Shown: positions 23,958 through 31,484 of the stretch, piece after piece
How positions within the stretch are numbered: the first letter of the stretch is position 1
Layout of the letters: the number at the start of each line of letters is the position of its first letter
Assembly (NCBI GenBank): GCA_023409435.1
Contig: JAEYHP010000081.1
Coordinates: forward strand, 14,792 to 78,791
Direction of reading: 5' to 3'
Length of the DNA stretch: 64,000 nt
DNA from: Bacillota bacterium
Lineage (GTDB): Bacteria; Bacillota; Clostridia; Christensenellales; CAG-138
Notes under the pieces: generated by a model
What the model was told of the DNA's origin: nothing
What the model saw: the letters and a program-made list of their open reading frames with translations, nothing else
The model's database searches: none
Position numbers and translations under genes: made by a program

Positions 23958-25508
23958 ATGAGTGGGGATTCTTTACAGGTATTAATCGCCATGTCCTGTT
24001 ATATGCTGGTGGTCATCGGCATCGGGTTGTATTATGCAAAACGCGCCAACCAAAGCTCGGAAAACTACTTTTTGGGTGGAAGGAGCCTGGGGCCGTGGAT
24101 GGCGGCCATGAGCGCGGAGGCTTCGGATATGAGCGGCTGGCTGCTGATGGGCTTGCCTGGCGTCGCGTACTGGCTGGGCCTTGCCGATGCGTTCTGGACG
24201 GCAATCGGCCTTGCGCTGGGCACGTACCTCAACTGGTTGCTGGTAGCAAGGCGGCTTCGGCGGTATTCCGTGGTGGCGGGCAACGCGATCACGATCCCGG
24301 AATTCTTCAACAACCGCTTCCACGATAAAAAGAACGCCATTATGAGCATCGCGGCACTGTTTATTCTCGTATTCTTCTCGGTTTACGCCGCAAGCTGCTT
24401 CGTGACCTGCGGGAAGCTGTTCAGCACGCTGTTTGGGCTATCCTACCAGAGCATGATGATATTGGGCGCGGTGTTCGTGGTGGTTTATACGTTCCTGGGC
24501 GGGTTCTTAGCCGAAAGCGCGTCGGATTTCATGCAGGCCATCGTTATGATTATCGCGCTGGTGGGCACGCTTGTTGTATCCACCGCTGCGGCCGGCGGAT
24601 TGAACGCGGTGGGGGAAAACTTACAGAACATCCCCGGCTTCCTTGCCTTCTTTGGCGTCGCGAGCCCGACGGTTGTTGACGGCGTGCAGCAGGCGCAAAA
24701 CGGCACGGCCTTGTTTGGCCCTGCGGGCGCGTACGGGTTTTTGACCATACTTTCCACATTGTCCTGGGGGCTTGGGTATTTCGGTATGCCGCAGGTGCTG
24801 CTGCGCTTCATGGCCATCCGCAAAGAAGAGGAGTTGAAAAGCTCCCGCCGCATCGCAACGGTGTGGGTGGTGATATCCATGACGGCCGCGGTTGCCATCG
24901 GGTTAATTGGCCGCGCGCTGTTCCCGGCGGAGCTTACGACTGTCAGCCAGTCCGAAAACGTGTTTATACTGGTCAGCACCAGGCTGATGCCGCCGCTCAT
25001 CGCGGGGCTTGCCATGGCGGGGATATTGGCGGCCACCATCAGCTCGTCGGACTCTTACCTGTTGATCGCGTCCTCGGCGTTCGCCAAGAACATCTACCAG
25101 GGTATTCTCAGAAAGCAGGCGACAGACCGGCAGATTATGCGCGTTTCCCGCATTACACTGCTCGTGATCACACTCATCGGCATACTTATCGCCCTGGATG
25201 AAAACAGCGTAATATTCAAGGTGGTATCCTTCGCGTGGGCGGGCTTTGGCGCAACCTTTGGGCCGCTGATGCTCTTCTCCCTGTTCTGGAAGCGGACTAC
25301 CCGCTCGGGCGCGGTTTCCGGCATGTGCGCAGGTGCCGCGATGGTATTTATTTGGAAACTGCTAATACGCCCCATGGGCGGCGTGTTCGGCATTTACGAG
25401 CTGCTGCCTGCATTCGTCGTTTCCTGCATTGTGATCGTATTGGTTTCGCTGCTGGGCAAGGAGCCTTCCGCCGAAATGCGCGCCGAGTTTGACCAGGCGA
25501 AGGGATGA
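23958..25508 (+). CDS. putP: Sodium/proline symporter
   Basis: The 516-residue protein has about 13 membrane spans and the sodium-solute-symporter plan. Characteristic stretches are YYAKRANQSSENYFLGGRSL in the first loop, LGPWMAAMSAEASDMSGWLL (SASDMSGWL motif of PutP), SVYAASCFVTCGK, and AGILAATISSSDSYLLIASS in the later spans. PutP imports proline with sodium ions. The ATG follows GGGGGGAATG. It is likely a single-gene unit that ends just before the third parS site. Confidence 0.93.
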   Translation: MSGDSLQVLIAMSCYMLVVIGIGLYYAKRANQSSENYFLGGRSLGPWMAAMSAEASDMSGWLLMGLPGVAYWLGLADAFWTAIGLALGTYLNWLLVARRLRRYSVVAGNAITIPEFFNNRFHDKKNAIMSIAALFILVFFSVYAASCFVTCGKLFSTLFGLSYQSMMILGAVFVVVYTFLGGFLAESASDFMQAIVMIIALVGTLVVSTAAAGGLNAVGENLQNIPGFLAFFGVASPTVVDGVQQAQNGTALFGPAGAYGFLTILSTLSWGLGYFGMPQVLLRFMAIRKEEELKSSRRIATVWVVISMTAAVAIGLIGRALFPAELTTVSQSENVFILVSTRLMPPLIAGLAMAGILAATISSSDSYLLIASSAFAKNIYQGILRKQATDRQIMRVSRITLLVITLIGILIALDENSVIFKVVSFAWAGFGATFGPLMLFSLFWKRTTRSGAVSGMCAGAAMVFIWKLLIRPMGGVFGIYELLPAFVVSCIVIVLVSLLGKEPSAEMRAEFDQAKG

Positions 25509-25539
25509 TTTTCGGCAGAAAACAGGCGCAATAAGTGAA

Positions 25540-25592
25540 GGAATGGACGGATATATTTGTTTCACGTGAAACAATGTATCCGTCCATTTGTT
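25540..25592. terminator. Long palindrome around parS site 3, possible putP terminator
   Basis: ATGGACGGATA and TATCCGTCCAT form outer arms around parS site 3. The RNA copy would make one long hairpin followed by a T-containing flank. Position 35 bases after putP fits a terminator, but the DNA function is a ParB site. Confidence 0.6.
25558..25573. other. parS centromere site 3
   Basis: A third perfect TGTTTCACGTGAAACA lies about 270 bases before parA, in the centre of a larger palindrome. Confidence 0.95.
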
Positions 25593-25840
25593 ATAACCCT
25601 GTCCGCTTTTAAAGACTGCGCCTATACACCCGCAATAAAATAGCCTATAATAGTTTTGTTACGCAATAAGTAACACCAACATATAGAGCGGAATTGTAAT
25701 CAATGCAGGAAATAAATACGCAAGACACGGGCGGGCCGCAGCCGGCGCTGTTCATAGAGCCGGGTCTCGTAGAAAACTGGCTTGCTTGTATGGAAAAAGA
25801 GCGCGAATCTGTAGGCTTACGGAACAAAAGGAGTACGGGT

Positions 25841-26605
25841 ATGGCAAAGATCATCGCCATTGCGAACCAGAAGGGCGGGGTGGGCAAGACGACCACCGCC
25901 GTGAACCTTTCCGCGTGCGTTGCGGAGCAAAATAAGCGTGTATTGCTTGTGGATTTGGACCCGCAGGGCAATTCTACCAGCGGCTTGGGGGTGGATAAGG
26001 AAGGCGTCCGGAAATCCACCTACGATATTTTGATCAACCGCGTACCCGCAATGGAAGCAAAGATTATGACCGGCACGCCGCTTTTACATATCCTTCCTGC
26101 CAAGATCGAACTTGCGGGCGCGGAAGTGGAATTAGTGGGCATGATGGCGCGCGAGCACGTGTTAAAGCGCGCGTTGGAAAACGTGCAGGCGGAGTACGAC
26201 TATATATTCATCGATTGCCCGCCTTCGCTGGGATTGCTGACGCTCAACGCGCTCACCGCCGCAAATACGCTGCTGGTACCCATCCAGTGCGAGTTTTACG
26301 CGCTCGAAGGGTTATCGCAGCTGATGAACACCGTAAAGCTCGTCCGCATGCATTTAAATCCCGCGTTGGATGTGGAGGGCGTGGTGCTTACCATGTACGA
26401 CGCGCGCACCAACCTTTCCACCCAGGTGGTGTCCGAGGTCAAGAAGTTCTTTAAAAACAAAGTGTACGATACCATCATCCCCCGTTCCGTGCGGTTGGGC
26501 GAAGCGCCGAGCTTCGGCCTGCCCATCACCTCGTACGATCCCAAGAGCGTCGGCGCAATCGCGTACAGCAAGCTTGCGCAGGAGCTTTTGGAGAAGGAGG
26601 CATAA
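25841..26605 (+). CDS. parA: Chromosome-partitioning ATPase ParA (Soj)
   Basis: The 254-residue protein is a ParA/MinD-type ATPase. It starts MAKIIAIANQKGGVGKTTTA, with the deviant Walker A motif KGGVGKTT at residues 11-18. Walker A' (LLVDLDPQGNSTSGLG) and Walker B (YDYIFIDCPPSLGLLTLNAL) follow. ParA works with ParB and parS to segregate origins and, in Bacillus, regulates DnaA. The start is at 25841 after AAAAGGAGTA. An in-frame extension of 46 codons back to 25703 lacks a ribosome site and family match. The parB start lies one base past its stop. Confidence 0.97.
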   Translation: MAKIIAIANQKGGVGKTTTAVNLSACVAEQNKRVLLVDLDPQGNSTSGLGVDKEGVRKSTYDILINRVPAMEAKIMTGTPLLHILPAKIELAGAEVELVGMMAREHVLKRALENVQAEYDYIFIDCPPSLGLLTLNALTAANTLLVPIQCEFYALEGLSQLMNTVKLVRMHLNPALDVEGVVLTMYDARTNLSTQVVSEVKKFFKNKVYDTIIPRSVRLGEAPSFGLPITSYDPKSVGAIAYSKLAQELLEKEA

Positions 26606-26606
26606 T

Positions 26607-27479
26607 ATGGCGGGATTGAAAAAACCAACGGGCCTTGGGCGCGGCCTTGACGCGCTGCTGGGGGACTTTGATGCCACGGCCAGGCCGGACGCGGCGGGCA
26701 TACGGGAGCTTGAAATCGGCAAGCTGTACCCCAACCCCGACCAGCCGCGCAAGGAGTTTGACAAGGAGCGCCTGGAGGAGCTTGCTGGTTCCTTAAAGCG
26801 CCACGGCATGGTACAGCCCATCGTCGTGCGCAAAAACGGGGACCGGTACATAATCGTCACCGGTGAGCGCCGCTATCGCGCCGCTAAACTGGCGGGGTTG
26901 GAGAAGGTGCCCGTGGTGGTGCGGGATTTTGGTACCGATGAAATTTTGGAGATCGCGCTCATAGAAAACATCCAGCGCGAGAATCTAAACCCAATAGAGG
27001 AAGCCGCCGCCATTTCCTTTTTGATGCAGCAGCACGACCTCACGCAGGAGGAAGTCTCCGAGCGTCTAAGTAAGAGCCGCCCGGCGGTGGCGAACGCGCT
27101 TCGGCTATTGAACCTGCCCGAAGCTGTCAAGAAACTGGTACGCTCCGGCGCGCTTTCCGCGGGGCATGGCCGCGCGCTGGCAGTGCTGGAGGATGCTGCC
27201 GTGCAGGAACGCCTGGCCCGGCAGGCGGCGGAAAGCCGCTGCTCCGTACGCGCTATAGAGCAGATGGTAAAGGTCGCGGCGGGGGAGGAAGCCAAAGAGA
27301 AAAAGCCCCGCAAAGAAAAACCCGTGGACGCCGACCTGTACGATGCGGAAGAGCGCATGCGCGAGCGCCTGGGCACAAAAGTAAAAATCACCGGCGGTAA
27401 AAAACGCGGCAAGATCGTCATAGAATATTTCAGCGCCGATGCGCTGCAGGATATTTACGAGGCGATATTGGGGAGATAG
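26607..27479 (+). CDS. parB: Chromosome-partitioning protein ParB (Spo0J)
   Basis: The 290-residue protein binds parS and spreads as a CTP-dependent clamp. It begins MAGLKKPTGLGRGLDALLG, typical of Spo0J. The CTP-binding N-domain shows PNPDQPRKEFD, MVQPIVVRKNGDRYIIVTGE and the RRYRAAKLAG box, then ENIQRENLNPIEEA. The helix-turn-helix is LTQEEVSERLSKSRPAVANA near residue 140. The C-terminal dimer domain follows a lysine-rich linker. The start at 26607 has GAAGGAGG. Three parS sites lie within 4.4 kb upstream. Confidence 0.97.
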   Translation: MAGLKKPTGLGRGLDALLGDFDATARPDAAGIRELEIGKLYPNPDQPRKEFDKERLEELAGSLKRHGMVQPIVVRKNGDRYIIVTGERRYRAAKLAGLEKVPVVVRDFGTDEILEIALIENIQRENLNPIEEAAAISFLMQQHDLTQEEVSERLSKSRPAVANALRLLNLPEAVKKLVRSGALSAGHGRALAVLEDAAVQERLARQAAESRCSVRAIEQMVKVAAGEEAKEKKPRKEKPVDADLYDAEERMRERLGTKVKITGGKKRGKIVIEYFSADALQDIYEAILGR

Positions 27480-27501
27480 CGCAAGAATTACTGATAACTA
27501 C

Positions 27502-27530
27502 AAAGGGGGCAGGCGCCTCCTTTTTTTATT
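27502..27530 (+). terminator. Terminator after parB
   Basis: AAAGGGGGC and GCCTCCTTT pair with one wobble around AGGC, followed by a T-run, 20 bases past the parB stop. Confidence 0.75.
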
Positions 27531-27545
27531 GACGGCATAAAATTT

Positions 27546-27586
27546 ATGTGGTATATTTCTAACATAAAGTTGGAAATATGCCACAT
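27546..27586 (+). promoter_or_regulatory. Long inverted repeat before the DUF3796 gene
   Basis: ATGTGGTATATTTC (27546-27559) and GAAATATGCCACAT (27573-27586) are 14-base arms with one mismatch and a 13-base loop. The second arm ends at the GGAG ribosome site of the next gene, so it may act as an operator for the XRE protein of this operon or as an RNA hairpin hiding the ribosome site. Confidence 0.65.
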
Positions 27587-27596
27587 GGAGGACGCC

Positions 27597-27938
27597 ATGA
27601 AATGCAATCCTTTGGGCTTCTTATCTCTTCTGTCATTGCTGGGCGTATTAGGATTGGCGATAGGCGATAAGAGCATGCTGAGCGCATTTGGGTTTCTTGT
27701 TTACATTCGTTATTTCTTTGTAAGGCCGGATGAAATGTTCATGCACACCGTCCGAAGGTCCGCAAGTATCGGCTTCTTTTCAGGCGTTGCGGCGACTGGC
27801 ATCGCATTGGCGCTGCGCGCGCTTGCGCCGGAGTTGGTTATGGGCCGCATGGTGCTTTCGGCCTGTTTCGTTGTTTCCGTATTCTCCTTTACGGGCGCGC
27901 TGGTGGTGCTGGAGCTGCGGGAGCAACGGGGAGAGTAA
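27597..27938 (+). CDS. DUF3796-like small membrane protein
   Basis: The 113-residue protein has about four hydrophobic spans, beginning MKCNPLGFLSLLSLLGVLGL and including GFLVYIRYFFVRPDEMF. The pattern and the neighbouring XRE gene match the DUF3796 family, which is often paired with a small helix-turn-helix gene in Bacillota. The function is unknown. The start at 27597 follows GGAGGAC; an upstream ATG at 27546 lies in the inverted repeat. Two bases separate it from the XRE gene. Confidence 0.78.
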   Translation: MKCNPLGFLSLLSLLGVLGLAIGDKSMLSAFGFLVYIRYFFVRPDEMFMHTVRRSASIGFFSGVAATGIALALRALAPELVMGRMVLSACFVVSVFSFTGALVVLELREQRGE

Positions 27939-27940
27939 CC

Positions 27941-28150
27941 ATGGCGCTCATCACAAAAATGCGTGAATACCGCGCAAAACACAATATGAAGCAGGAGGAG
28001 CTTGCCGCTTTGGTGGGCGTGCGGCGGGAAACCATTGTCAATCTGGAGAACGGGAGATATAATCCCTCCCTGAAGCTGGCGATGGATATCACAAAAGTAT
28101 TCTCCTGCACGGTGGAAGAGCTGTTTCAATTCAGCGGGGAGGAAGCATGA
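27941..28150 (+). CDS. Small XRE-family regulator
   Basis: The 69-residue protein is a single helix-turn-helix domain, MKQEELAALVGVRRETIVNLENGRYNPSLKLA, of the YozG/small-regulator type. It is sandwiched between the DUF3796 gene (2-base gap) and the peptidase gene (ATGA overlap), so the three are one operon. It likely regulates that operon, possibly through the upstream inverted repeat. Confidence 0.9.
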   Translation: MALITKMREYRAKHNMKQEELAALVGVRRETIVNLENGRYNPSLKLAMDITKVFSCTVEELFQFSGEEA

Positions 28151-29016
28151 GAAGCAGAGCGATGCGTATCTTTTCCGGATTGAAGTATGTGGGCTTGCTT
28201 GGTCTGCCCGGCTTGGTTTCTGAACATCCGGTATTCGATTACCTGTGGCTGTTCTGGCTCTTTGGGTTGCTGGAAATTTTCTGTAACGCACCGTTGTTTG
28301 TACAATCTCTCGGGCAGATCTGGGGGATGATATACGTCCCCCTGCGCTATGGAAAAAACATTCCCGGCAAAGACAATTACCGCTGCAAAATTCAATATTC
28401 CCTGCCGTTTTTCTGCGCCTGGACGGTGGTGAACGGCAGTGTGGAAAAAGCGTATTCCCATTCCTGGGATATCCCTGCACAGCGCTATGCGTATGACTTT
28501 ATTGTGTTGGACGAATCCGGTAAAAGTTACGCGGAGGATACGAAGCGGGCGGAAAGCTACCACTGCTACGGCAGGGAGATATTAGCCCCCGCGGACGGAG
28601 AAGTGGCAGAATTGAGGGGGAATTACAAGGAAAGCCGTATTTCCGGAAACGGCCGGGCGGATTGCGCCGCGCCCGATATGCGCGGCAACTACGTCCTTAT
28701 CCGCCACGTGGAAGGGGAATACAGCCTGCTGGCGCATTTGCAGCCGGGCAGCATCCGCGTCAAGGTAGGGGATTTGGTAAAACGGGGGCAGGGTATCGCC
28801 CGCTGCGGGAACTCCGGCAACAGCTCCGAGCCGCACCTGCACTTTCAACTACAGAACGGCGTGAGTTTTACTTGCTCGGCAGGGCTCCCGATTACATTTA
28901 CAGATGTTGCAGCCGCTTCCGTTCCCAACTACGACGCAATGGACCCGCGTCCTGTACCGCCCATGCCCGCACAACCGGGGCATATTGCGCGCGGGCAGCT
29001 TGTGCGCAATGCCTAA
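28147..29016 (+). CDS. M23-family peptidase-like membrane protein
   Basis: The 289-residue protein has N-terminal hydrophobic spans (about residues 15-60) and a C-terminal LytM/M23 domain. Zinc-binding features include HSWDIPAQRYAYDF near residues 104-117 and PHLHFQL near 230, plus the typical GNYVLIRHVEGEYSLLAHLQ and VKVGDLVKRGQGIARCGNSG stretches. M23 enzymes cut peptidoglycan cross-bridges. Orientation relative to the membrane is not certain, so this could also be a degenerate or intracellular relative. Its start overlaps the XRE stop. Confidence 0.8.
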   Translation: MRSRAMRIFSGLKYVGLLGLPGLVSEHPVFDYLWLFWLFGLLEIFCNAPLFVQSLGQIWGMIYVPLRYGKNIPGKDNYRCKIQYSLPFFCAWTVVNGSVEKAYSHSWDIPAQRYAYDFIVLDESGKSYAEDTKRAESYHCYGREILAPADGEVAELRGNYKESRISGNGRADCAAPDMRGNYVLIRHVEGEYSLLAHLQPGSIRVKVGDLVKRGQGIARCGNSGNSSEPHLHFQLQNGVSFTCSAGLPITFTDVAAASVPNYDAMDPRPVPPMPAQPGHIARGQLVRNA

Positions 29017-29126
29017 AACAATAGGGAAAGCTGGGCTTCCCGTTTTATTGGTGGAAAAGCGCCCGGTGCAGTCCGGGACGGGCGTGCTATAATAGAGTTC
29101 AGGACAGAAGGTTTGGTGAGAAAGAC

Positions 29127-29663
29127 ATGAAAACGCTATTGCACGCCTGCTGCGCACCCTGTTCTATAGAATGCGTCAATACGTTGCGCAACGAAGGCAT
29201 AGAGCCCACGCTCTATTGGTACAACCCCAACATCCATCCGTTTACGGAGTACCGGAGCCGGAAGGAAACGCTTGTTGCATACGCAGAAAGTAATGCGCTC
29301 CAATACGTGCTGCGGGATGAATACGGTCTCAGGCCGTTCCTGGCTGCGGTGACGCCGGAGCTTGATCGCCGCTGCGCGCGCTGTTACGAAATGCGGCTGG
29401 AAGGAACCGCGCGCTATGCCGCGGAGAACGGTTATGAACAGTTTTCCACAACGCTGTTGATAAGCCCCTATCAGAACCACGAGCTGCTGCGGGAGACGGG
29501 GGAGAATATGGCGAAAAAATACGGCATCGCATTTTTATATCGGGATTTCCGCCCGCATTTTAGGGATGGGCAGCAAAAGGCGAGGGAATTTGGGCTTTAC
29601 ATGCAAAAATATTGCGGCTGCATCTTCAGCGAAGAGGAACGGTATCAGAAGAAAAAGAAATAG
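29127..29663 (+). CDS. queH: Epoxyqueuosine reductase QueH
   Basis: The 178-residue protein is the DUF208/QueH enzyme that performs the last step of queuosine synthesis in tRNA, reducing epoxyqueuosine. The metal and cluster cysteines are visible as HACCAPCS near residues 7-13, CARCYEMRL near 83-91 and YCGCIFSEEER near the C-terminus. The ATG follows a GGTGAGAAAG region. It is a single gene; other queuosine genes are not in the window. Confidence 0.93.
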   Translation: MKTLLHACCAPCSIECVNTLRNEGIEPTLYWYNPNIHPFTEYRSRKETLVAYAESNALQYVLRDEYGLRPFLAAVTPELDRRCARCYEMRLEGTARYAAENGYEQFSTTLLISPYQNHELLRETGENMAKKYGIAFLYRDFRPHFRDGQQKAREFGLYMQKYCGCIFSEEERYQKKKK

Positions 29664-29684
29664 CTCATAATGAAAGCATATGAA

Positions 29685-29731
29685 AAGCCCGTGCAGGGGG
29701 CGGTACTATCCGCCTTTATGCACGGGCTTCG
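29685..29731. terminator. Terminator between queH and the ABC transporter genes
   Basis: AAGCCCGTGCA and TGCACGGGCTT form outer arms, with a smaller inner hairpin (GGCGG/CCGCC). It serves convergent queH and the leftward ABC operon. Confidence 0.8.
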
Positions 29732-29747
29732 TTGCTCGGTTATCGCA

Positions 29748-31484
29748 TTATGCGTTGATCGCCCAGTCCGCGCTTTGGCGCTGGAGGGAGACCATGCGGC
29801 GGTAGAGGCCGTTTTGCGCATAGAGCGCGTCCGGCACACCCTGTTCGCGCACATGGCCGTCTTGCAGCACCACGATATGATGAGCGCCCGCCACGGTGCG
29901 CATGCGGTGGGCGATAATGAGCACCGTCTTATCCTGAATAAGCGTGGAAAGTGCCACCTGGATCTCGGTTTCGTTTTCCACGTCCAGAGAGGCCGTCGCT
30001 TCGTCAAGCAGGATCACGGGCGCGTTTTTCAAAAGCGCTCGGGCAATGGAAATGCGCTGCCGCTCGCCGCCCGAAAGCGTGGCGCCGTTTTCGCCGATGA
30101 CGGTATCGTATCCTTCCGGGAAGCGGCGTACGAACGCGTCGCACTGCGCGGCGCGGGCGGCGGCGTAAACTTCCTCATCCGTCGCGTCCCGCTTTCCGAT
30201 ACGGATGTTGGCCATGATGGTATCGCGGAAGAGAACCACATCCTGGAACACGATGGCGAACGCCTTCAACAGTGTTTCCGGCTCCACGGAGTTGACGTCC
30301 ACCCCGCCGATCGTCACCCTGCCGCCGTTCACGTCCCAGAAACGGGCGGCAAGCTTGGCGGCCGTGCTCTTGCCCGAGCCGGAAGGCCCCACAAGCGCCG
30401 TGACCTCGCCCTGTTTGGCGGTAAAGGAGACATCTTTTAATACCTGGTCTTCATTATAAGAAAAAGTGACATGCTCAAAGCGGATGTCGTAGCCGTCCGG
30501 GTGGAATTCGGTCCCGCCCTCCTGCACCGGCTGGTTTTCAATTTCCTGCATGCGGCCGATGTTCACCTTGGCGTTGAATATCTCCGCAAGCTGCATGAGC
30601 ACCGTGGCGAGCGGGTCATAGAGCCTTGACGCGGCAAGCAGGAACGCAAGGTACTGCAGGAACAAAATTTCCCCGGAAATGAGAAGCGTGGCGCCTGTCA
30701 AAATAACAAGTGCAAGGCCCAGCCGCAGCACGGCCTGCGCGGATATCACGAAGGAGCCGGTTACAAGCTCCGTCCGGATGCAAGCTTTCACTACGTTATC
30801 AAATTTTTTGTTGAGCGTTTCCAAGTATTCCGCCTCGCGGTTGCAGGCCTTGATCTCCCGCATGGTCTCAAGCGCTTCCTGTATGCCGTCTGCGGCGGCG
30901 AGCTTTGCGGAATATTTTTTGTTGCTCATCTTCTGCTGGAGCCTGCGGCTCCCTACCACCAGCAGCAGCGCTGCCGGCAGAGGCAGGAACAGCGCGAGCG
31001 CCATATGCCACTCATAGAAGAACAGCCCGATGGTGACGAGCAATATGGAGATGATTGCGCCGAAAAGCTGCGGGATAGCGTGGGAGAACGTATGCTCCAG
31101 CTCCGTGCAGGTGCCCATCATGGCGGTGGTCAGCTCCGAAAGGTCGCGCTGGCCAAAGAAGGAAAGCGGCAGTTTGCGCAGCTTTTCCGCCATGGTGATG
31201 CGGCGGTTCGCGCTCTCATTATAGGCGGAAACGTAGGTTTCGGCGTACTCAATGCTGTGAATCCAATAGATGACCAGCAGCAAAAGTGCGGCAAGCCCGG
31301 TATAGAGCCATACGCTCACGGACGCCTGCGGTACTCCGAACACCGGGCGCAGCAGTTGTTCCAGCAGCATGAACAGCAGCGTCACGGGCAGCATCAAAGA
31401 GAGGTTCGCGCCCGTGCAGGCGGCAATGCCGCGCTTTAAGTCCCGGTCGCCTTGCTCGCTTAAGGCAAACAGCTTACGAAACAT
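29748..31484 (-). CDS. ABC transporter, fused permease-ATPase (second subunit of pair)
   Basis: The 578-residue protein is a half-transporter: six membrane spans in residues 1-310, then an ATPase domain. The ATPase has Walker A GPSGSGKST, signature LSGGERQRISIARAL and Walker B VILLDEATASLD with the catalytic Glu. It overlaps the upstream partner gene by 11 bases, so the two probably form a heterodimer. The pair resembles type IV exporter-fold systems such as IrtAB and YbtPQ, which import siderophores. The AraC gene and putative metal-regulated operator upstream support this, but the substrate is unproven. The start at 31484 follows AAAGGAG. Confidence 0.88.
   Translation of the reverse strand: MFRKLFALSEQGDRDLKRGIAACTGANLSLMLPVTLLFMLLEQLLRPVFGVPQASVSVWLYTGLAALLLLVIYWIHSIEYAETYVSAYNESANRRITMAEKLRKLPLSFFGQRDLSELTTAMMGTCTELEHTFSHAIPQLFGAIISILLVTIGLFFYEWHMALALFLPLPAALLLVVGSRRLQQKMSNKKYSAKLAAADGIQEALETMREIKACNREAEYLETLNKKFDNVVKACIRTELVTGSFVISAQAVLRLGLALVILTGATLLISGEILFLQYLAFLLAASRLYDPLATVLMQLAEIFNAKVNIGRMQEIENQPVQEGGTEFHPDGYDIRFEHVTFSYNEDQVLKDVSFTAKQGEVTALVGPSGSGKSTAAKLAARFWDVNGGRVTIGGVDVNSVEPETLLKAFAIVFQDVVLFRDTIMANIRIGKRDATDEEVYAAARAAQCDAFVRRFPEGYDTVIGENGATLSGGERQRISIARALLKNAPVILLDEATASLDVENETEIQVALSTLIQDKTVLIIAHRMRTVAGAHHIVVLQDGHVREQGVPDALYAQNGLYRRMVSLQRQSADWAINA

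Noticed and set aside
25703..25840. Longer ParA start with 46 more residues
   Set aside because: No ribosome site and no family similarity in the extension; AAAAGGAG precedes the ATG at 25841.
29670..30440. Rightward frame of 256 codons opposite the ABC ATPase gene
   Set aside because: It is the antisense shadow of a conserved ATPase domain with intact motifs on the other strand.
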